Origin: Rubrobacter sp. | GTDB taxonomy: Bacteria; Actinomycetota; Rubrobacteria; Rubrobacterales; Rubrobacteraceae | NCBI GenBank assembly: GCA_020253895.1 | Contig: JADDKG010000251.1 | Coordinates: 1 to 5,199, forward strand | Length of the DNA stretch: 5,199 nucleotides | Reading direction: 5' to 3' | In this document: positions 5,024 through 5,199 of the stretch, one piece after another | How the letters are laid out: each line of letters starts with the position of its first letter | Position numbering within the stretch: the stretch's first letter is position 1 | Translations under genes and position numbers: made by a program | Notes under the pieces: generated by a model | The model's input: the letters and a program-made list of their open reading frames with translations, nothing else | Database searches by the model: none | What the model was told of the DNA's origin: nothing

Positions 5024-5199
5024 CCCGTGGGGGTGTATGGTGCTCGTTGCTCAGGGCGAGGGAGGCGCAGAGGGCGACGAGGAGTGCTGCGCTGATGGCC
5101 AGGAAGGCGTCGGAGAAGGGGGCGGCGCCGAGGGTGTGGAGGGGGTTGAGGGCGGGTCCGGGCGTCTCGCTCCGGGCGGCCAGGAGGGCTCCTATGACG
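5016..5199 (-). CDS. C-terminal 60 residues of a probable MFS (DHA2/EmrB-QacA-like) exporter; 5' part outside window
   Basis: An open minus-strand frame enters from the right edge (first whole codon at 5198) and ends at TAG (5016-5018). The 60 visible residues begin with a small-residue stretch (VIGALLAARSETPG), then a loop, then a clear hydrophobic helix (about 28-49, from FSDAFLAISAAL onward) and a short polar tail ending in TPPRVE. The pattern SDAFLxxxAALLxALxASLAL matches the last helix and tail of drug:H+ antiporters of the 14-helix MFS group, where A-F-x-D-A-F commonly precedes the final membrane segment. The gene is on the same strand as the mhq-like cluster, 53 bp upstream of VOC-A, so it could be co-transcribed. 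Only a fragment is visible, so the family call is moderate and the cargo unknown. Confidence 0.62.
   Translation of the reverse strand, partial: VIGALLAARSETPGPALNPLHTLGAAPFSDAFLAISAALLVALCASLALSNEHHTPPRVE

Overview
The window is about 70% GC. It looks like an actinobacterial chromosome, most likely of the Rubrobacter / deep-branching type. The signs are GC-rich codons with regular use of ATA (Ile) and AGG/CGG (Arg), strong GGAGG-type ribosome binding sites, tight gene packing and a probable F420-type flavoprotein fold. The taxonomic call is inference from composition and protein flavour, not a database match. There are six sizeable protein genes (one cut at the left edge) plus the tail of a seventh cut at the right edge. 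I see no RNA gene, mobile element or CRISPR array.

Left part (1-1185): the 3' nine tenths of an FMN-dependent alpha-hydroxy-acid oxidase/dehydrogenase (lactate monooxygenase-like) reads rightward. It converges on the leftward genes across a 123-bp intergenic stretch that holds a near-perfect palindrome and a weak GC hairpin.

Middle (1186-1779): a stand-alone diadenylate cyclase (DAC/DisA_N) domain protein of 197 aa reads leftward. It should make c-di-AMP. Its DGA motif is intact, but the usual RHR motif reads RHM. It has its own RBS and a possible -10 element.

Right part (1874-4962): a leftward four-gene cluster runs, in transcription order, two-domain VOC (glyoxalase/extradiol-type) dioxygenase A, split-barrel PPOX-class flavin/F420 oxidoreductase, VOC dioxygenase B, and an MhqD-like alpha/beta hydrolase. 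The VOC-B/hydrolase pair overlaps by ATGA and matches the mhqE-mhqD arrangement known from Bacillus subtilis quinone/hydroquinone resistance. The two VOC genes are paralogues that share a perfectly identical 52-bp stretch. Upstream of VOC-A is a recognisable promoter in an AT-rich island (TTGAAT-16-TATACT, minus strand). Its -35 box abuts the stop codon of a partial gene that looks like the C-terminus of an MFS (DHA2-like) exporter.

Working model (inference): the cluster detoxifies quinones/hydroquinones or related aromatic electrophiles. The exporter removes them, the split-barrel enzyme reduces quinone to hydroquinone, the two VOC enzymes cleave the ring, and the hydrolase processes the ester or ring-cleavage product. 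The most interesting idea here is a split-barrel (possibly F420-dependent) reductase taking the place held by the nitroreductase/azoreductase in the Bacillus mhq/azoR system.
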